Shown: in pieces, positions 16,286 to 27,100 of the stretch
Layout of the letters: every line of letters begins with the position of its first letter
Position numbering within the stretch: position 1 is the first letter of the stretch
Origin: an uncultured Pseudomonadota bacterium
Lineage (GTDB): Bacteria; Pseudomonadota; Gammaproteobacteria; Steroidobacterales; Steroidobacteraceae
Assembly: GCA_903879335.1 (NCBI GenBank)
Contig: CAIRLC010000007.1
Span: forward strand, 124,001-188,000
Direction of reading: 5' to 3'
Length of the DNA stretch: 64,000 nt
Program-made: the position numbers and the translations under genes
Notes under the pieces: generated by a model
What the model was told of the DNA's origin: nothing
Databases searched by the model: none
What the model saw: only the letters and a program-made list of their open reading frames with translations

Positions 16286-18136
16286 GTGTCTTCTCGCACA
16301 TCCTGGCAAGGACCCATCCCCTCGACGGAGCCAACCAAGAGCTTCGCCGGAGTGTTCCGATATCTGGCACGGGCCACCCACTTGGCTTGGACCACGAACC
16401 CAGCCCTGACGATCACTTTGGCGATATTGACCTTGCTCATCGGCAGTTTGCCGGCCGGCGTGGCGTGGATCGGCGCAGCCATTGTGGATGCCGTCGTTCA
16501 CGCCAGCCAACTGCATACGGACAGTCATACCGAATCTTATCGGCACGCGCTCCTGCTGGTGGCGCTGGAAGGCGGAATTGTGGCGCTGCTGGCAGCGGCA
16601 CAGCGCGGCCAATCCACCTGTCAGTCGCTGCTGCGCGCTGAGTTGAGTCAGCGCGTTAATGTGATGATTCTCGAAAAGGCACTCACGTTGGAGCTGGTGC
16701 AGTTCGAGGATTCCGAGTTCTATGACAAATTAACGCGCGCTAGACGGGAAGCCTCGACGCGACCGCTCTCGATGGTCATGCGAACATTCTCCTTAGGCCA
16801 GAATGCCGTCACGCTAGTCAGCTTCGGTCTGTTACTGACGCGCTTCTCGCCGGTCGCAGTGGTGCTTTTGCTCATCGCTGGTCTGCCGGTGTTTTTCGCG
16901 GAAGCTAAATTTTCTGGCGATGCTTTTCGCTTATTCCGCTGGCGCTCACCGGAAACACGCCGACAGCTGTACTTAGAGTCCGCTTTATCCAGTGACACTT
17001 CGGCCAAGGAGGTGAAGCTCTTTGGCCTCGGCCCGCTATTCTTAGAGCGTTATCGCGCCATATTTACCTCGCTTTACGCGGAAGACCGGGCGCTCACACT
17101 CAGGCGAGACGGATGGGGCTTTGCGCTAGGGCTAGTCGCCACACTCACGCTCTACGGCGCTTACGGGTGGATCGCGGCTCGGGCCATCGCTGGCGCGATC
17201 ACCTTAGGCGCGATGACCATGTATCTCGCTTTGTTTCGGCAAGGCCAAACTGCTTTGTCTGCGGCCCTCAGCTCCGTCGGCGGCCTCTACGAAGACAACC
17301 TTTATCTATCCAATTTATACGAGTATTTGGATCAGCCGGTCCCGGAACGGTTGGGTGTAGAGACGAGCGGGCCTGATCCTTCAGACGGCATCCGATTCGA
17401 CCGCGTCTCATTCGCCTATCCGGATTCTGCCACCCCAGCACTGGCTGATATTTCCCTCCACATCAAACCCGGTGAAAGTTTGGCGCTTGTCGGCGAAAAC
17501 GGGTCGGGCAAGACCACGCTCATCAAACTTTTAACCCGCCTGTACCCTCCGTCTAGCGGACAGATCACCTATGAAGGCCTTGATCTCGCTCAATGGAGCG
17601 AGGTGGCGCTACACGAACGTATCGGCGTGATCTTTCAAGACTTTGCTCGCTATCAATTAAAAGTCGGTGAAAACGTTGGCGCAGGCGATGTCGCCGCGTT
17701 CGATGACCGCGCGCGATGGTTGGACGCCGCTACAAAAGGGTTGGCGGATCCGTTCATTCGCGACCTACCCTCTGGGTATGACACACAACTCGGTAAATGG
17801 TTTCGCGACGGGCGGGAATTGTCGGGTGGTCAGTGGCAAAAGATAGCGTTGGCGCGGGCATTTATGCGCACGCGAGCAAAAGTGTTGGTTCTGGACGAGC
17901 CGACCGCCGCTATGGATGCGGGAGCGGAAGCTGAGATTTTCGCGCACTTCCGCTCTTTGACACGGGATCGAATCGCAATTTTGATCTCCCATCGATTTTC
18001 GACCGTTCGGATGGCAGACCGGATTGCTGTGCTGGATGGCGGTCGGATCGTCGAATTTGGTTCGCACGATGAATTGATGGCGCTGGGCGGCCGCTATGCC
18101 CACCTGTTTTCGCTACAAGCCCAGGGCTATCGGTGA
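16286..18136 (+). CDS. ABC exporter, fused membrane and ATPase domains
   Basis: Half-size exporter (616 aa) of the MsbA/ABCB-like type. The GTG start is preceded by AAGGA with 7-nt spacing. The membrane domain covers roughly residues 35-340, with hydrophobic helices such as ALTITLAILTLLIGSLPAGV. The nucleotide-binding domain has Walker A GENGSGKTTL, signature LSGGQWQK, Walker B VLVLDEPTA and switch His in ISHRFST. The cargo cannot be read from sequence. The following glycosyltransferase gene is on the same strand, so a lipid or glycan substrate is conceivable. Confidence 0.85.
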   Translation: MSSRTSWQGPIPSTEPTKSFAGVFRYLARATHLAWTTNPALTITLAILTLLIGSLPAGVAWIGAAIVDAVVHASQLHTDSHTESYRHALLLVALEGGIVALLAAAQRGQSTCQSLLRAELSQRVNVMILEKALTLELVQFEDSEFYDKLTRARREASTRPLSMVMRTFSLGQNAVTLVSFGLLLTRFSPVAVVLLLIAGLPVFFAEAKFSGDAFRLFRWRSPETRRQLYLESALSSDTSAKEVKLFGLGPLFLERYRAIFTSLYAEDRALTLRRDGWGFALGLVATLTLYGAYGWIAARAIAGAITLGAMTMYLALFRQGQTALSAALSSVGGLYEDNLYLSNLYEYLDQPVPERLGVETSGPDPSDGIRFDRVSFAYPDSATPALADISLHIKPGESLALVGENGSGKTTLIKLLTRLYPPSSGQITYEGLDLAQWSEVALHERIGVIFQDFARYQLKVGENVGAGDVAAFDDRARWLDAATKGLADPFIRDLPSGYDTQLGKWFRDGRELSGGQWQKIALARAFMRTRAKVLVLDEPTAAMDAGAEAEIFAHFRSLTRDRIAILISHRFSTVRMADRIAVLDGGRIVEFGSHDELMALGGRYAHLFSLQAQGYR

Positions 18137-18204
18137 ACTGAGGTGCTGTGCATCTTGAGTTCATACCGATCTGATAAATTCGGCGAATACTGGAGTGTAG
18201 CCGA

Positions 18205-19071
18205 ATGAAGAGACGAGCCCTTATCGCAGGCGTAGCCAGAGACTGCAGTCAGCATCTACCGGCAGTTTTCGCCAATTTGGAGCGAATTTCGTCAACCTAT
18301 GACGAGGTCGCATTTTGCTTTGTAGAGAATGATTCACAGGATGACACTCAAGCGCTACTCGTAGAATTTGGTCGCGGAAGACAGAATTACAATCTGTTCA
18401 ACTTGAATGGATTGGGACAATTGCCGATACGCACCCTGCGGCTCGAATATGCCCGCAATTCTTATTTAGCGTTCGCTCGGCTGCATCCTTCTGTTTGCGA
18501 TTTTGATGACCTCGTCGTGGTCGATATGGACGATGCGGCCGGGCATCCCCTGGAGTCTACCGCCATTCAGTCCGCGCAAAATAAGCTTGCGGCGCAGCAC
18601 GATCTGGCGGCCGTATTTGCTAACCAAAGAGGTCTGTACTACGACCTTTGGGCGTTGAGAGCAAAAGACTGGTGTCCCGATGACATATGGCTCGCGATGG
18701 CGACAGCCACCTTGAACACCGGGCTATCGGATGACGCCGCGTATACGCAAGTTTTTGCGCCGCGGGTTCGATCGCTCGATCCGGGTAGCCCACCGTTAGA
18801 GGTGGAATCGGCATTCGGAGGTTTGGGTATTTACAAGCTCGCGGCACTTAAATCGATCGCAGGGACATACCATGGGGCGCAAATGCACATCGCGCCTCAA
18901 GCGGGTGGCACACTTTCTCTATTGAGGATGCAGCAATGTGAGCATGTGCCGCTACACCTAGCGCTGCGCGCTGCCGGTTATCGACTCGTGATCGATCCTA
19001 GCTTGATCAATCGGGTGATGCCGCCCACGGCGAAATTTCCAGCCGGTGCATACCGCAGCATGATGTTTTGA
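18205..19071 (+). CDS. GT-A-like glycosyltransferase
   Basis: Protein of 288 aa starting at an ATG preceded by GGAG. N-terminal features fit a GT-A nucleotide-sugar fold: LIAGVARDCSQHLP, CFVENDSQDDTQALL, and a probable DxD metal site in VVVDMDDAAG. FGGLGIYK later resembles acceptor-loop segments of similar enzymes. No signal peptide is seen. It converges on the OGT-like gene with a 5-bp gap, which suggests both act in one protein- or envelope-glycosylation process. Substrate and acceptor are unknown. Confidence 0.6.
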   Translation: MKRRALIAGVARDCSQHLPAVFANLERISSTYDEVAFCFVENDSQDDTQALLVEFGRGRQNYNLFNLNGLGQLPIRTLRLEYARNSYLAFARLHPSVCDFDDLVVVDMDDAAGHPLESTAIQSAQNKLAAQHDLAAVFANQRGLYYDLWALRAKDWCPDDIWLAMATATLNTGLSDDAAYTQVFAPRVRSLDPGSPPLEVESAFGGLGIYKLAALKSIAGTYHGAQMHIAPQAGGTLSLLRMQQCEHVPLHLALRAAGYRLVIDPSLINRVMPPTAKFPAGAYRSMMF

Positions 19072-19076
19072 ACGAT

Positions 19077-21077
19077 CTACTCAGGCTCGACATCAAACGA
19101 TTGCGTCGGTTGACCATCAAACGCCTGTTGATACATGTAGGCGTAGGCACGATCTAAAGCGCTCGCATACCGCGGCGCATCAAACAATGCGCATGTAGTC
19201 CTGACCTTGATAAGGTGCTCACGCAGTGCGAAACGCCGCTCAGCGTGATCAATCAGTTCGAGAACCAGATCCAGATACGCTTCGTTCGACTCGGCGACGA
19301 GGCATGCGAGACCAACAGCAGCCAGCGCGGACGACGATACCCGAGCGGCGAATCCTGACCCACGACGAGAGACTAAAGGACACCCGACCCAAAGCGCATC
19401 GGCGGCCGTTGAGTGTGATCCGTACGGATAGGTATCGAGCGCCAGATCTGCAACGGCATATCGCGCCAAATGCGCGTCATGATCTTGTTCAAATTCGGCA
19501 AAGATCAGTCTCTGCGCAGAAACCCCTCGGGCCTCCGCCTCTTTGCGCAGATTATTCATCGCCTCGTCTGTAGGCTTCTGCAACCACAGGCACGCCGCGG
19601 GTCTCGCTCGAAGAATTGACATCCACACATCGAAGATGGGGGGCGTGATCTTCACCGCGGGCACAAAAGCACACAGGATGACGGCGTCTGAGGGCAGGCC
19701 AAGCGCGGCTCGGCTCTTGGGCTGGCTTACCGATCGATTGGAGTGATTGGGCAAACAACTGACCGGCAGGCGAGCAATCCGTTCTGCATAGTCCGCTTCA
19801 AGCTCGGGCGGAACGACAACCGGATCGGCGATCAGATAATCAAGCAATTGGCCGCCAATCGTGCCTGGATAACCCAGCCATCCCACTTGAATCGGTGCGG
19901 GGCGAGTAGCGAGCACTCTGGGCCGAGCGTGCTCGGTATACCCGGCGAGATCGACGAGGATATCGATCTCATCAGCCTGAATGAGTTCATGAATTTCGTG
20001 AGCGCTTCGCGTCCCTAGATCAGTAAAATGATCCACTTCCGAGATAATGGCCTGCCGAACGGCGGAGTGATCCGTGGGTCCGAGCGCGTACACCGTCACT
20101 TCAAACTGTGTTTTGTTCCGGTAAGGCAACAATTCTGAGAACAGCCAGGCTACGACGTGGTTGCGAATGTCGCCGGACAAATAGCCGACTTTGATCCGGG
20201 CATGCGGGCGCATCGCCGGAGGCACGACGGTGCCGGCCCGCTGAGTGTGAAATCGAGCCACGGCATCGGCGCAGGAGCGCAGGATCTTGGGGTCATCAGA
20301 GGCGTAAAGCACCTGCATCAGAGCTTCATGCTCAACCTGCAACAGGCTAGCATCCTGAGCCAGTTGATCCATCTCGCGCTGCCATCCCGTCCAATTGGCG
20401 AGACGCTGCGACAACTGCAGCCATCCCACGCGCGCCAGGGGAGTTGGGCGTGCAGCTAAAATCTCCGCCAACGCGCGCTCAGCTTGCGCCGGATGCCGTT
20501 TGCTGATGGCGGCCGAGGCCAGCCCTAGTTGCGCTTGGTACCAGGCGTCTCCGCGCGCGGGGTCTAATCGTTGGGCTTCGCGATACGCGGCGATCGCGGC
20601 ATCGACCCGATCTCGCATCGACTCGAGCATTCCGATCCAGCACCAGAGCACGGGATCGCGCGGATCCAGCCGGCATGCCGCCTCTAAAAACCGGCCAGCC
20701 TCATGTCGGTCGCCAATTTCCAAATATCCGGAGCCCAAGTTTCGGAGTAGTAACGCGTTCGGTGTCGGCAGAGCCGCTAGGGCTGCTTGGTAGGCTCGCA
20801 GAGCCTCGTGATGCCGACCGGCCTGGCGTAAGGCATTACCGTAGTTATTTAAGGTTGGGCCGTGGTTGGGAACCTGCGCTAAAGCTTGCTCCATCAACCG
20901 GAGACCAGCCGGCAGGTCGCCCAAGCGAAATCGCACGACGCCGAGCAGTTGTAGCGCATCAAAATTTTGCGGGCTTTGGCTGAGCGCAGCCTCGTAACAG
21001 CGGGCCGCCTCGGTAAGTCGTCCACTACGCTGGGCGGCAATCCCTTGCTGAATCAAGACTTGGGGGTTCTGAGGCAT
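19077..21077 (-). CDS. TPR-containing OGT/SPINDLY-family O-glycosyltransferase
   Basis: Large protein of 666 aa from the ATG at 21077; an ATG 25 codons upstream (21152) is an alternative. Residues 1-230 are tandem TPR units (for example GIAAQRSGRLTEAARCYEAA and NNYGNALRQAGRHHEALRAY). The C-terminal half is a GT41-type domain: KVGYLSGDIRNHVVAW with the conserved His, GWLGYPGTIGG, AFVPAVKITPP with the UDP-contact Lys, and DTYPYGSHSTAADALWVG. It probably O-glycosylates proteins in the cytoplasm. Bacterial relatives often modify flagellins or adhesins; the target here is unknown. Confidence 0.85.
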   Translation of the reverse strand: MPQNPQVLIQQGIAAQRSGRLTEAARCYEAALSQSPQNFDALQLLGVVRFRLGDLPAGLRLMEQALAQVPNHGPTLNNYGNALRQAGRHHEALRAYQAALAALPTPNALLLRNLGSGYLEIGDRHEAGRFLEAACRLDPRDPVLWCWIGMLESMRDRVDAAIAAYREAQRLDPARGDAWYQAQLGLASAAISKRHPAQAERALAEILAARPTPLARVGWLQLSQRLANWTGWQREMDQLAQDASLLQVEHEALMQVLYASDDPKILRSCADAVARFHTQRAGTVVPPAMRPHARIKVGYLSGDIRNHVVAWLFSELLPYRNKTQFEVTVYALGPTDHSAVRQAIISEVDHFTDLGTRSAHEIHELIQADEIDILVDLAGYTEHARPRVLATRPAPIQVGWLGYPGTIGGQLLDYLIADPVVVPPELEADYAERIARLPVSCLPNHSNRSVSQPKSRAALGLPSDAVILCAFVPAVKITPPIFDVWMSILRARPAACLWLQKPTDEAMNNLRKEAEARGVSAQRLIFAEFEQDHDAHLARYAVADLALDTYPYGSHSTAADALWVGCPLVSRRGSGFAARVSSSALAAVGLACLVAESNEAYLDLVLELIDHAERRFALREHLIKVRTTCALFDAPRYASALDRAYAYMYQQAFDGQPTQSFDVEPE

Positions 21078-21237
21078 CGATTCAGACCGTTTGGGGAGCG
21101 CCGAGACTACTGTGAGTTTGTGACAGGCCGTGGTTGCAAGCCATTCAGGCATGACCCCATTACTTGATCATATGCCGGTTCATTGGCCCTCCGGCCCAAG
21201 CGCTCGTATTCTAAGGGGGTTCGCTAGGGGACTACCC

Positions 21238-22212
21238 ATGAAATTGCATCAACTCCGCTACCTCACCGCCGTTGTCCAGAACGGACTCAACATCACGACG
21301 GCCGCCCGCAAGTTGCATACCTCACAGCCAGGCGTGAGTAAGCAGCTTAAGCTGCTCGAAGACGAGTTGGGGTTCCCGCTTTTTGAGCGGGACGGCCGCA
21401 ATCTAATTGGCGTCACCGCAGCCGGCCAACAGGTCGTTGATCGCGGCCTACGCATACTCGAGGAAGTCCAAAACATCCGCCGCCTATCTGCGGATCTGCA
21501 GGACAACAAATCCGGCTCCTTATCGATCGGCACAACGCATACCCAAGCCCGATATGTCCTGCCGCTGATCGTGCAAAAGTTCCGAAAGGCGTACCCAGAG
21601 GTCGACCTGCACCTACATCAAGGCACTACAGAACAAATTGGTGAACTGGCGAAACTTGACCGCGTCGATTTTGCAATTGCCACGGGCGGTGCCGAGTTGT
21701 TTCCTGGCTTAGTACTGTTGCCGTGCTACCGCTGGACGCGAAAAATTATCGTTCCGGCTGGCCACCCGCTCACGAAAGAGCGCGTGGTGTCTCTGAACTC
21801 GCTTGCGAAATACCCGATCGTGACCTACACGTTCAGCTTTGGTGGGCGGTCGTCGCTGCCGGCATTATTCGAAAGTAATGGGCTCAAGCTGAACGTGGCG
21901 TTGACGGCCAGCGATGCCGATTTGATCAAGACCTACGTCAGATTGGGGCTTGGCGTTGGAATTGTCGCCAGCATGTCACTTGACTCAGAGGCTGATAGCG
22001 ATCTCGTTCAAATCGAAGCGTCGCATTTGTTTGCGCCTCACGTAACTTGGATTGGTTTCCGCCGCGGTCGATTGCTACGCGGCTACATGTACGAATTCCT
22101 GAAATCATTCGCGCCGCACCTCACTCGGCGCCTGATCGATCAAGCCATACGCGCCGGCGAAGGGCCCCCACTGGAAGAACTATTCTCGGACATAGAACTA
22201 CCGCTCCGCTGA
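21238..22212 (+). CDS. cysB: CysB-type LysR transcriptional regulator
   Basis: LysR regulator of 324 aa matching CysB/Cbl. In those relatives it activates sulfate assimilation and cysteine synthesis in response to N-acetylserine. It starts MKLHQLRYLTAVVQNGLNIT after an AGGGG ribosome-binding site. The DNA-binding helix-turn-helix contains TTAARKLHTSQPGVSKQLKL. The effector domain has SIGTTHTQARYVLPLIV and VTYTFSFGGRSSLP, segments typical of the CysB sulfate/inducer pocket. The 3' end overlaps the convergent carbonic anhydrase gene by 15 bp. Confidence 0.9.
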   Translation: MKLHQLRYLTAVVQNGLNITTAARKLHTSQPGVSKQLKLLEDELGFPLFERDGRNLIGVTAAGQQVVDRGLRILEEVQNIRRLSADLQDNKSGSLSIGTTHTQARYVLPLIVQKFRKAYPEVDLHLHQGTTEQIGELAKLDRVDFAIATGGAELFPGLVLLPCYRWTRKIIVPAGHPLTKERVVSLNSLAKYPIVTYTFSFGGRSSLPALFESNGLKLNVALTASDADLIKTYVRLGLGVGIVASMSLDSEADSDLVQIEASHLFAPHVTWIGFRRGRLLRGYMYEFLKSFAPHLTRRLIDQAIRAGEGPPLEELFSDIELPLR

Positions 22213-22758
22213 CGTGTCAGCGGAGGCCTGCGTGAGGTAGTTGTCCTTAATCTGGACGTAGTGCGCTGCCGAATACGCCAACTGTTCGCGCTCGCGCTCG
22301 GTTAATGCGCGCACTTCGCGCACAGGATTACCCATCCATAATGTGCCGCTGCGCAACTGTTTACGCGGCGGCACTACACTGCCCGCCCCCACCATCACGT
22401 CATCCTCGATGACGGCGCCGTCTAGGACGATTGAGCCCATGCCAATCAAACATCGATTGCCGATGGTGCAGGCATGTAGAGTCACGTTGTGACCGATCGT
22501 GACGTCATCTCCAATGACTAACGCGCGGCCACCCGGCTGAAATGGCCCGTCATGGGTCACATGCAGCACCGAACCATCTTGTACGCTGGTGCGGGCGCCG
22601 ACTTGAATGTCTTGGACATCCCCGCGCAATACAGCCATCGGCCAAATCGAGGAATCGTCCCCGATACGCACTCTCCCGATAACACAAGCCTGGGGGTCTA
22701 CATAGACCCCGGCTCCCAAGGCCGGTGTATGGCCCTGATATTGTCGAATTGATTTCAC
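22198..22758 (-). CDS. Gamma-class carbonic anhydrase-like protein (YrdA family)
   Basis: Left-handed beta-helix protein of 186 aa built from hexapeptide repeats (VIGRVRIGDDSSIWPMAVLR and following). The three zinc-binding His positions of gamma carbonic anhydrases are represented by HVTHDG and GHNVTLHAC. It may be an active carbonic anhydrase or one of the many metal-binding homologues without proven activity. It starts 9 bp after the glutathione reductase stop, so the two share a transcript. Confidence 0.85.
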   Translation of the reverse strand: MKSIRQYQGHTPALGAGVYVDPQACVIGRVRIGDDSSIWPMAVLRGDVQDIQVGARTSVQDGSVLHVTHDGPFQPGGRALVIGDDVTIGHNVTLHACTIGNRCLIGMGSIVLDGAVIEDDVMVGAGSVVPPRKQLRSGTLWMGNPVREVRALTEREREQLAYSAAHYVQIKDNYLTQASADTSAER

Positions 22759-22767
22759 CTTACATCC

Positions 22768-24111
22768 CTAGCGCATCGTCACGAATTCTTCAGCTGCCGT
22801 CGGATGGATCGCGACCGTGTCATCAAAATCACGCTTCGTCGCGCCCATTTTCACCGCCACGGCAAAGCCCTGCAGCATTTCATCTGCGCCGTGACCCAGC
22901 ACGTGTAACCCCACAACGCGCTCTTCGCTACCCACGCACACGAGCTTCATTTCGGTTCGGACTTTACGCGCTGTCAGCGCGTGATACATCGGCACGAATC
23001 CCGCCTTATAGATCTTGACCTGGTCGCCATACTGGCTGCGCGCTTCGTCCTCGGTCATACCCACAGTTCCTATCGGTGGGTGCGAAAAGACCACCGTAGG
23101 AATCCGATCGTAGTCCAAACGTCGATCCGTTTTCCCACCGAAAAGACGGTCGGCAAGGCGGCGGCCCGCGGCGATCGCAACCGGGGTCAACTGTGCACGA
23201 CCCGTGACGTCGCCGATGGCATAGATACCAGGCACATTCGTATTCTGGAAAGAGTCGGTTGGAATATATCCACGCGCCGTCACGACACCGGCCCGCTCTA
23301 AACCGAGCGCCTCGGTGACGGGATCGCGACCAATCGCGAACAGAACGGAATCAAAAGGACCGTGCTCAGCACCGCCCTCGAGGTGCAGGTTATGCGCATC
23401 GCCGTTCGGGGTGATTGCGCTCGGAATCGCGTGTTTATGCAGTTGGATGCCTTGGGCGCTCATTTCGCGCGCCAAGCCCTCGCCAAGCATCACGTCAAAG
23501 CTACGAAGAACGCCATCTTGGCGTATGAACTGATGTACTTCGGCGCCTAGGCCTGCGAGCACGCCGGCCAGTTCGACCGCGATATATCCACTGCCGACCA
23601 CCGCGACGCGGCGCGGCAATCTCTCCAATTCGAAAAATCCATCTGAGGTGATGGCGCGATCGATGCCGGGCAGTGTGGGCAGGCTTGGCTGGCCGCCGAC
23701 GGCGATCGTGATTTTGGGGGCTGTGTAACGCTCGCCGTTGACCTCGACGGTCGTCGGATCGATAAACGTGGCATTGCCGTGCACCCAATCGACCTTGCGG
23801 CGTTCGAGATTGGAGACATAAATGCCGTTCAGCCGGGCTACATAGGCGTCGCGCGCCTCTTTGATTCGCGCCCAATCGTGACCATGCACCGTCAGGTCAA
23901 AACCATAGCCCGCGGCATCCTCCATGCTGTGGGCGATGTTCGCGGCAGTCCACATGAGCTTTTTAGGGACACAGCCAACATTAACGCAGGTGCCACCCAG
24001 TCGGTCACGCTCGATCACCAGCGCCCGGGCGCCATATTCTGCGGCTCTCTGGGCTGTCGCCAAGCCACCACTGCCGCCACCGATGGCGATGTAGTCATAA
24101 TTCTTGCTCAT
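22768..24111 (-). CDS. gor: Glutathione-disulfide reductase
   Basis: FAD/NADPH-dependent reductase of 447 aa. The start [16 protein letters not shown] follows a GGGAGG ribosome-binding site; a longer frame adds 10 residues. The FAD dinucleotide fold GGGSGG is at the N terminus and the redox-active pair is in [13 protein letters not shown]. The NADPH-binding motif is [17 protein letters not shown], and the C-terminal catalytic His is in HPTAAEEF. It is divergent from prlC. Confidence 0.92.
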   Translation of the reverse strand: MSKNYDYIAIGGGSGGLATAQRAAEYGARALVIERDRLGGTCVNVGCVPKKLMWTAANIAHSMEDAAGYGFDLTVHGHDWARIKEARDAYVARLNGIYVSNLERRKVDWVHGNATFIDPTTVEVNGERYTAPKITIAVGGQPSLPTLPGIDRAITSDGFFELERLPRRVAVVGSGYIAVELAGVLAGLGAEVHQFIRQDGVLRSFDVMLGEGLAREMSAQGIQLHKHAIPSAITPNGDAHNLHLEGGAEHGPFDSVLFAIGRDPVTEALGLERAGVVTARGYIPTDSFQNTNVPGIYAIGDVTGRAQLTPVAIAAGRRLADRLFGGKTDRRLDYDRIPTVVFSHPPIGTVGMTEDEARSQYGDQVKIYKAGFVPMYHALTARKVRTEMKLVCVGSEERVVGLHVLGHGADEMLQGFAVAVKMGATKRDFDDTVAIHPTAAEEFVTMR

Positions 24112-24204
24112 AAATTCGTGCCCTCCCGAATGACGCTCCAATGATATACGGTGATTCGTCTTTGCTCTGCTACGATCCGGTTTTGCCCTTTTGCCCGTTG
24201 AGAG

Positions 24205-26223
24205 ATGATGAACCCGTTGTTATCAGACTCTGCGCTGCCGGACTATGCAGCGATCCGACCGGAACACGCCGAAACCGCCTTACGCGGCCAAATTGAGCGC
24301 AATAGAGCCGCGCTCGTCGCGCTTCTTGGACAGACGACTCTGACCTTTGCGTCGCTGGTGGAGCCTTTTGAGCAACTCCAAGCTCGCCTCGGACGGGTAT
24401 TTGCACCGATATCGCATCTCAATTCGGTGCTGAGTACGTCCGAGTTACGCGCCGCCCATAACGCTTGCCTTGAAGCACTGACAGAGTATCAATCCGAGGT
24501 GGGCCAAAACGCACAGCTGGCCGAGGCCTACGCGCAGATTCTCGAGCGGGAAGGAGCCTCATTGCCCGAAGCCGCCCGTCAAGTTCTGGTCCATACCCTA
24601 CGGGACTTTGAGCTTTCCGGGGTGCGCTTACCCGAGGAGAGCCAAGCCCGCTTCAGGGCGGTGATGCAGGAATTGGCGCAGTTACAATCTCGCTTCGAAG
24701 AGCACGTGCTGGATTCGACATTGGCGTTCAGCCGATGGATTGAGGATGACGTCCTGTTGGCCGGGCTTCCGGCCTATGTCGTTAACCGTGCCCGTGAACT
24801 CGCCGCGGCTGACGGCAAAACCGGCTGGCTGCTCAAACTCGACCAACCGACCTATGTCGCAGTCGTCACACACGCAGATTCTCCAGCCTTGCGTCGCGAG
24901 TTCTACGAGGCGTGGGTTACTCGAGCGTCGGATCTAGGCCCGGATGCCGGACAGCACGACAACAGTTCAGTCATGAGCCGCATTTTAGCCTTACGACATG
25001 AACAAGCCGGATTGCTGGGTTTTGGCTCTTACGCCGAACTTTCACTAGCGACGAAGATGGCGAAATCCGTCCCCGAAGTGATTGGATTTTTAGAAAATTT
25101 AGCCGCTCGATATAAACCGAGCGCAGAGCGAGAGTTTTCAGCACTTAAGGCTTATGCCGGCGGCGTCCTTAATGCGTGGGATGTGGCCTATTACGCTGAG
25201 CGGCTACGCCAAGAAAAGCATGCCGTTTCCGAGGAAGAACTGCGGCCTTGGTTCCCGTTGCCACGTGTTCTCGATGGCTTATACGGTCTGATCGAGCGCC
25301 TATACGGCATCAGCATTTCCCCGCGGGATGACATTGCGCTTTGGCATTCGGATGCCAGGTACCTTGATCTGCGCGATCCTGCGGGCCACATCATCGGCGG
25401 TCTCTATACGGATTACTACGCTCGAGACGGCAAGCGGGCCGGCGCCTGGATGGGTGAAATTGCCAATCGCGAGTACATGTCTAGTGGCCTGCGCGTGCCC
25501 GTGGCCAATGTGGTCTGCAACTTTTCGCCCCCCAATGGGGCGCAGCCCGCTCTCCTCAGGCATAGCGATGTCGTGACCCTGTTCCATGAGTTTGGCCACG
25601 CACTACACCACTTATTGACGGAAGTGGACTATCCGAGCCTCGCCGGAATCAACGGCGTTCCTTGGGATGTTGTGGAATTGCCGAGCCAGATCCTCGAGCA
25701 GTGGGCCTGGCGAGACGAGGTTCTGCCGCTGGTGTCGGCCCACGTCTCGGACGGGACACCTTTGCCTACAGATAGACTGCAACAGCTGCTGGGATCGCGA
25801 ACCTTCCACAGTGGTTTGGCTGCGGTCCGGCAGTTGGAATTTGCGCTCTTTGACTTCCGCCTGCACGCCGATGCAACCATCAGTGCTGGGACGCAGATAC
25901 AGGCCGTGCTGGACGATGTCCGAGCCGCCGTCGGGGTCGTGCCGGTACCCGCCTTCAACCGGTTTCAGCATGGATTCAGTCATATATTCGCCGGCGGCTA
26001 TGCCGCCGGCTACTACAGCTACAAGTGGGCAGAAGTATTGGCTGCTGATGCATTCGCTGCATTTGAAGAGACCGGAGTGTTTGACTCCGCAACAGCCGCT
26101 CGCTTCCGTAGCACGATACTGGCCCGCGGCGGGGTCTGCGATCACATGCAGGCGTTCATTGAATTCCGTGGCCGTAAACCGGAGGTCGAGCCCTTGTTAC
26201 GCCAAGATGGTCTCGCAGCATGA
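24205..26223 (+). CDS. prlC: Oligopeptidase A (M3 family)
   Basis: Cytoplasmic zinc metallopeptidase of 672 aa that degrades short peptides, including signal-peptide fragments. The zinc motif [11 protein letters not shown] is at about residue 460, and the second metal ligand is in the downstream [19 protein letters not shown] block. Length and the closing region [20 protein letters not shown] agree with PrlC. Two adjacent ATG codons are possible starts. It overlaps xthA by 4 bp. Confidence 0.93.
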   Translation: MMNPLLSDSALPDYAAIRPEHAETALRGQIERNRAALVALLGQTTLTFASLVEPFEQLQARLGRVFAPISHLNSVLSTSELRAAHNACLEALTEYQSEVGQNAQLAEAYAQILEREGASLPEAARQVLVHTLRDFELSGVRLPEESQARFRAVMQELAQLQSRFEEHVLDSTLAFSRWIEDDVLLAGLPAYVVNRARELAAADGKTGWLLKLDQPTYVAVVTHADSPALRREFYEAWVTRASDLGPDAGQHDNSSVMSRILALRHEQAGLLGFGSYAELSLATKMAKSVPEVIGFLENLAARYKPSAEREFSALKAYAGGVLNAWDVAYYAERLRQEKHAVSEEELRPWFPLPRVLDGLYGLIERLYGISISPRDDIALWHSDARYLDLRDPAGHIIGGLYTDYYARDGKRAGAWMGEIANREYMSSGLRVPVANVVCNFSPPNGAQPALLRHSDVVTLFHEFGHALHHLLTEVDYPSLAGINGVPWDVVELPSQILEQWAWRDEVLPLVSAHVSDGTPLPTDRLQQLLGSRTFHSGLAAVRQLEFALFDFRLHADATISAGTQIQAVLDDVRAAVGVVPVPAFNRFQHGFSHIFAGGYAAGYYSYKWAEVLAADAFAAFEETGVFDSATAARFRSTILARGGVCDHMQAFIEFRGRKPEVEPLLRQDGLAA

Positions 26224-27011
26224 GCAGCACTGAATTTCGGCTCGCCACGTGGAATGTGAACTCACTCAAGGTGCGATTACCGCATCTCACCCAGTGGTTG
26301 CAGCAGTCTGATATTCACGCCCTAGGATTACAGGAAACAAAAACCGTTGACGCGGAATTTCCCGCCAGCGAGATCAGCGCACTGGGCTTGGTTGGCCAGT
26401 GGCACGGTCAGAAAACCTATAATGGCGTGGCGCTATTGGGTCGCTCAGAGGTCTCCGCGGTAGTGCGAGGCATCCCCGGTTTTGCCGATGAGCAAGCCCG
26501 AGTGATCGCGGGGACGATTAGAGGCGTCCGCGTGATTGATTGTTATGTCCCCAATGGGCAATCGGTGGATTCAGAGAAATACGCCTATAAGCTCTCTTGG
26601 CTGGCTGCTCTGCGCAGCTATCTCGCGGATGAGCTCGCCCGGCACAGCCATGTCGCCGTGATCGGTGACTTTAATATCGCCCCGGAAGACCGAGACGTAC
26701 ACGATCCCAAGGCTTGGGAGGGTCAGGTCCTCGTCTCAGTGGCAGAGCGTGAGGCACTAGCCGCCCTGTCAGAATTAGGTTTGGTCGACGTATTTCGACG
26801 CTTCGAGCAACCGGAAAAAAGTTACAGCTGGTGGGACTATCGGGCGATGGCCTTCCGTCGCAAAGCGGGCTTACGGATTGATCTGATCCTCGCGAATCAA
26901 GCATTGACGGCGCTATGCACCGGTTGCATCGTTGAGGTGGAGCCGCGTCGTTGGGAGCGCCCATCGGACCATGCGCCTGTGGTTGCCTCGTTCGCGCTTC
27001 CTGACGCCTGA
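26220..27011 (+). CDS. xthA: Exodeoxyribonuclease III (AP endonuclease)
   Basis: DNA repair exonuclease/AP endonuclease of 263 aa. Catalytic landmarks are ATWNVNSLKVRLPHL, the metal-binding Glu in LQETKTVDAEFP, VIGDFNIAPEDRDVHD, and the terminal SDHAPV His pair. RKAGLRIDLILAN is also typical. The ATG overlaps the prlC stop (ATGA), so both are probably co-translated. Confidence 0.92.
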   Translation: MSSTEFRLATWNVNSLKVRLPHLTQWLQQSDIHALGLQETKTVDAEFPASEISALGLVGQWHGQKTYNGVALLGRSEVSAVVRGIPGFADEQARVIAGTIRGVRVIDCYVPNGQSVDSEKYAYKLSWLAALRSYLADELARHSHVAVIGDFNIAPEDRDVHDPKAWEGQVLVSVAEREALAALSELGLVDVFRRFEQPEKSYSWWDYRAMAFRRKAGLRIDLILANQALTALCTGCIVEVEPRRWERPSDHAPVVASFALPDA

Positions 27012-27100
27012 CGCGGCACCCGGGATACCCAGTGGCGATCCATCAAAAACGTGAACCAGCTCTCGCTACCGGTTGGACTGCCCATCCTAGACTCCGAACG

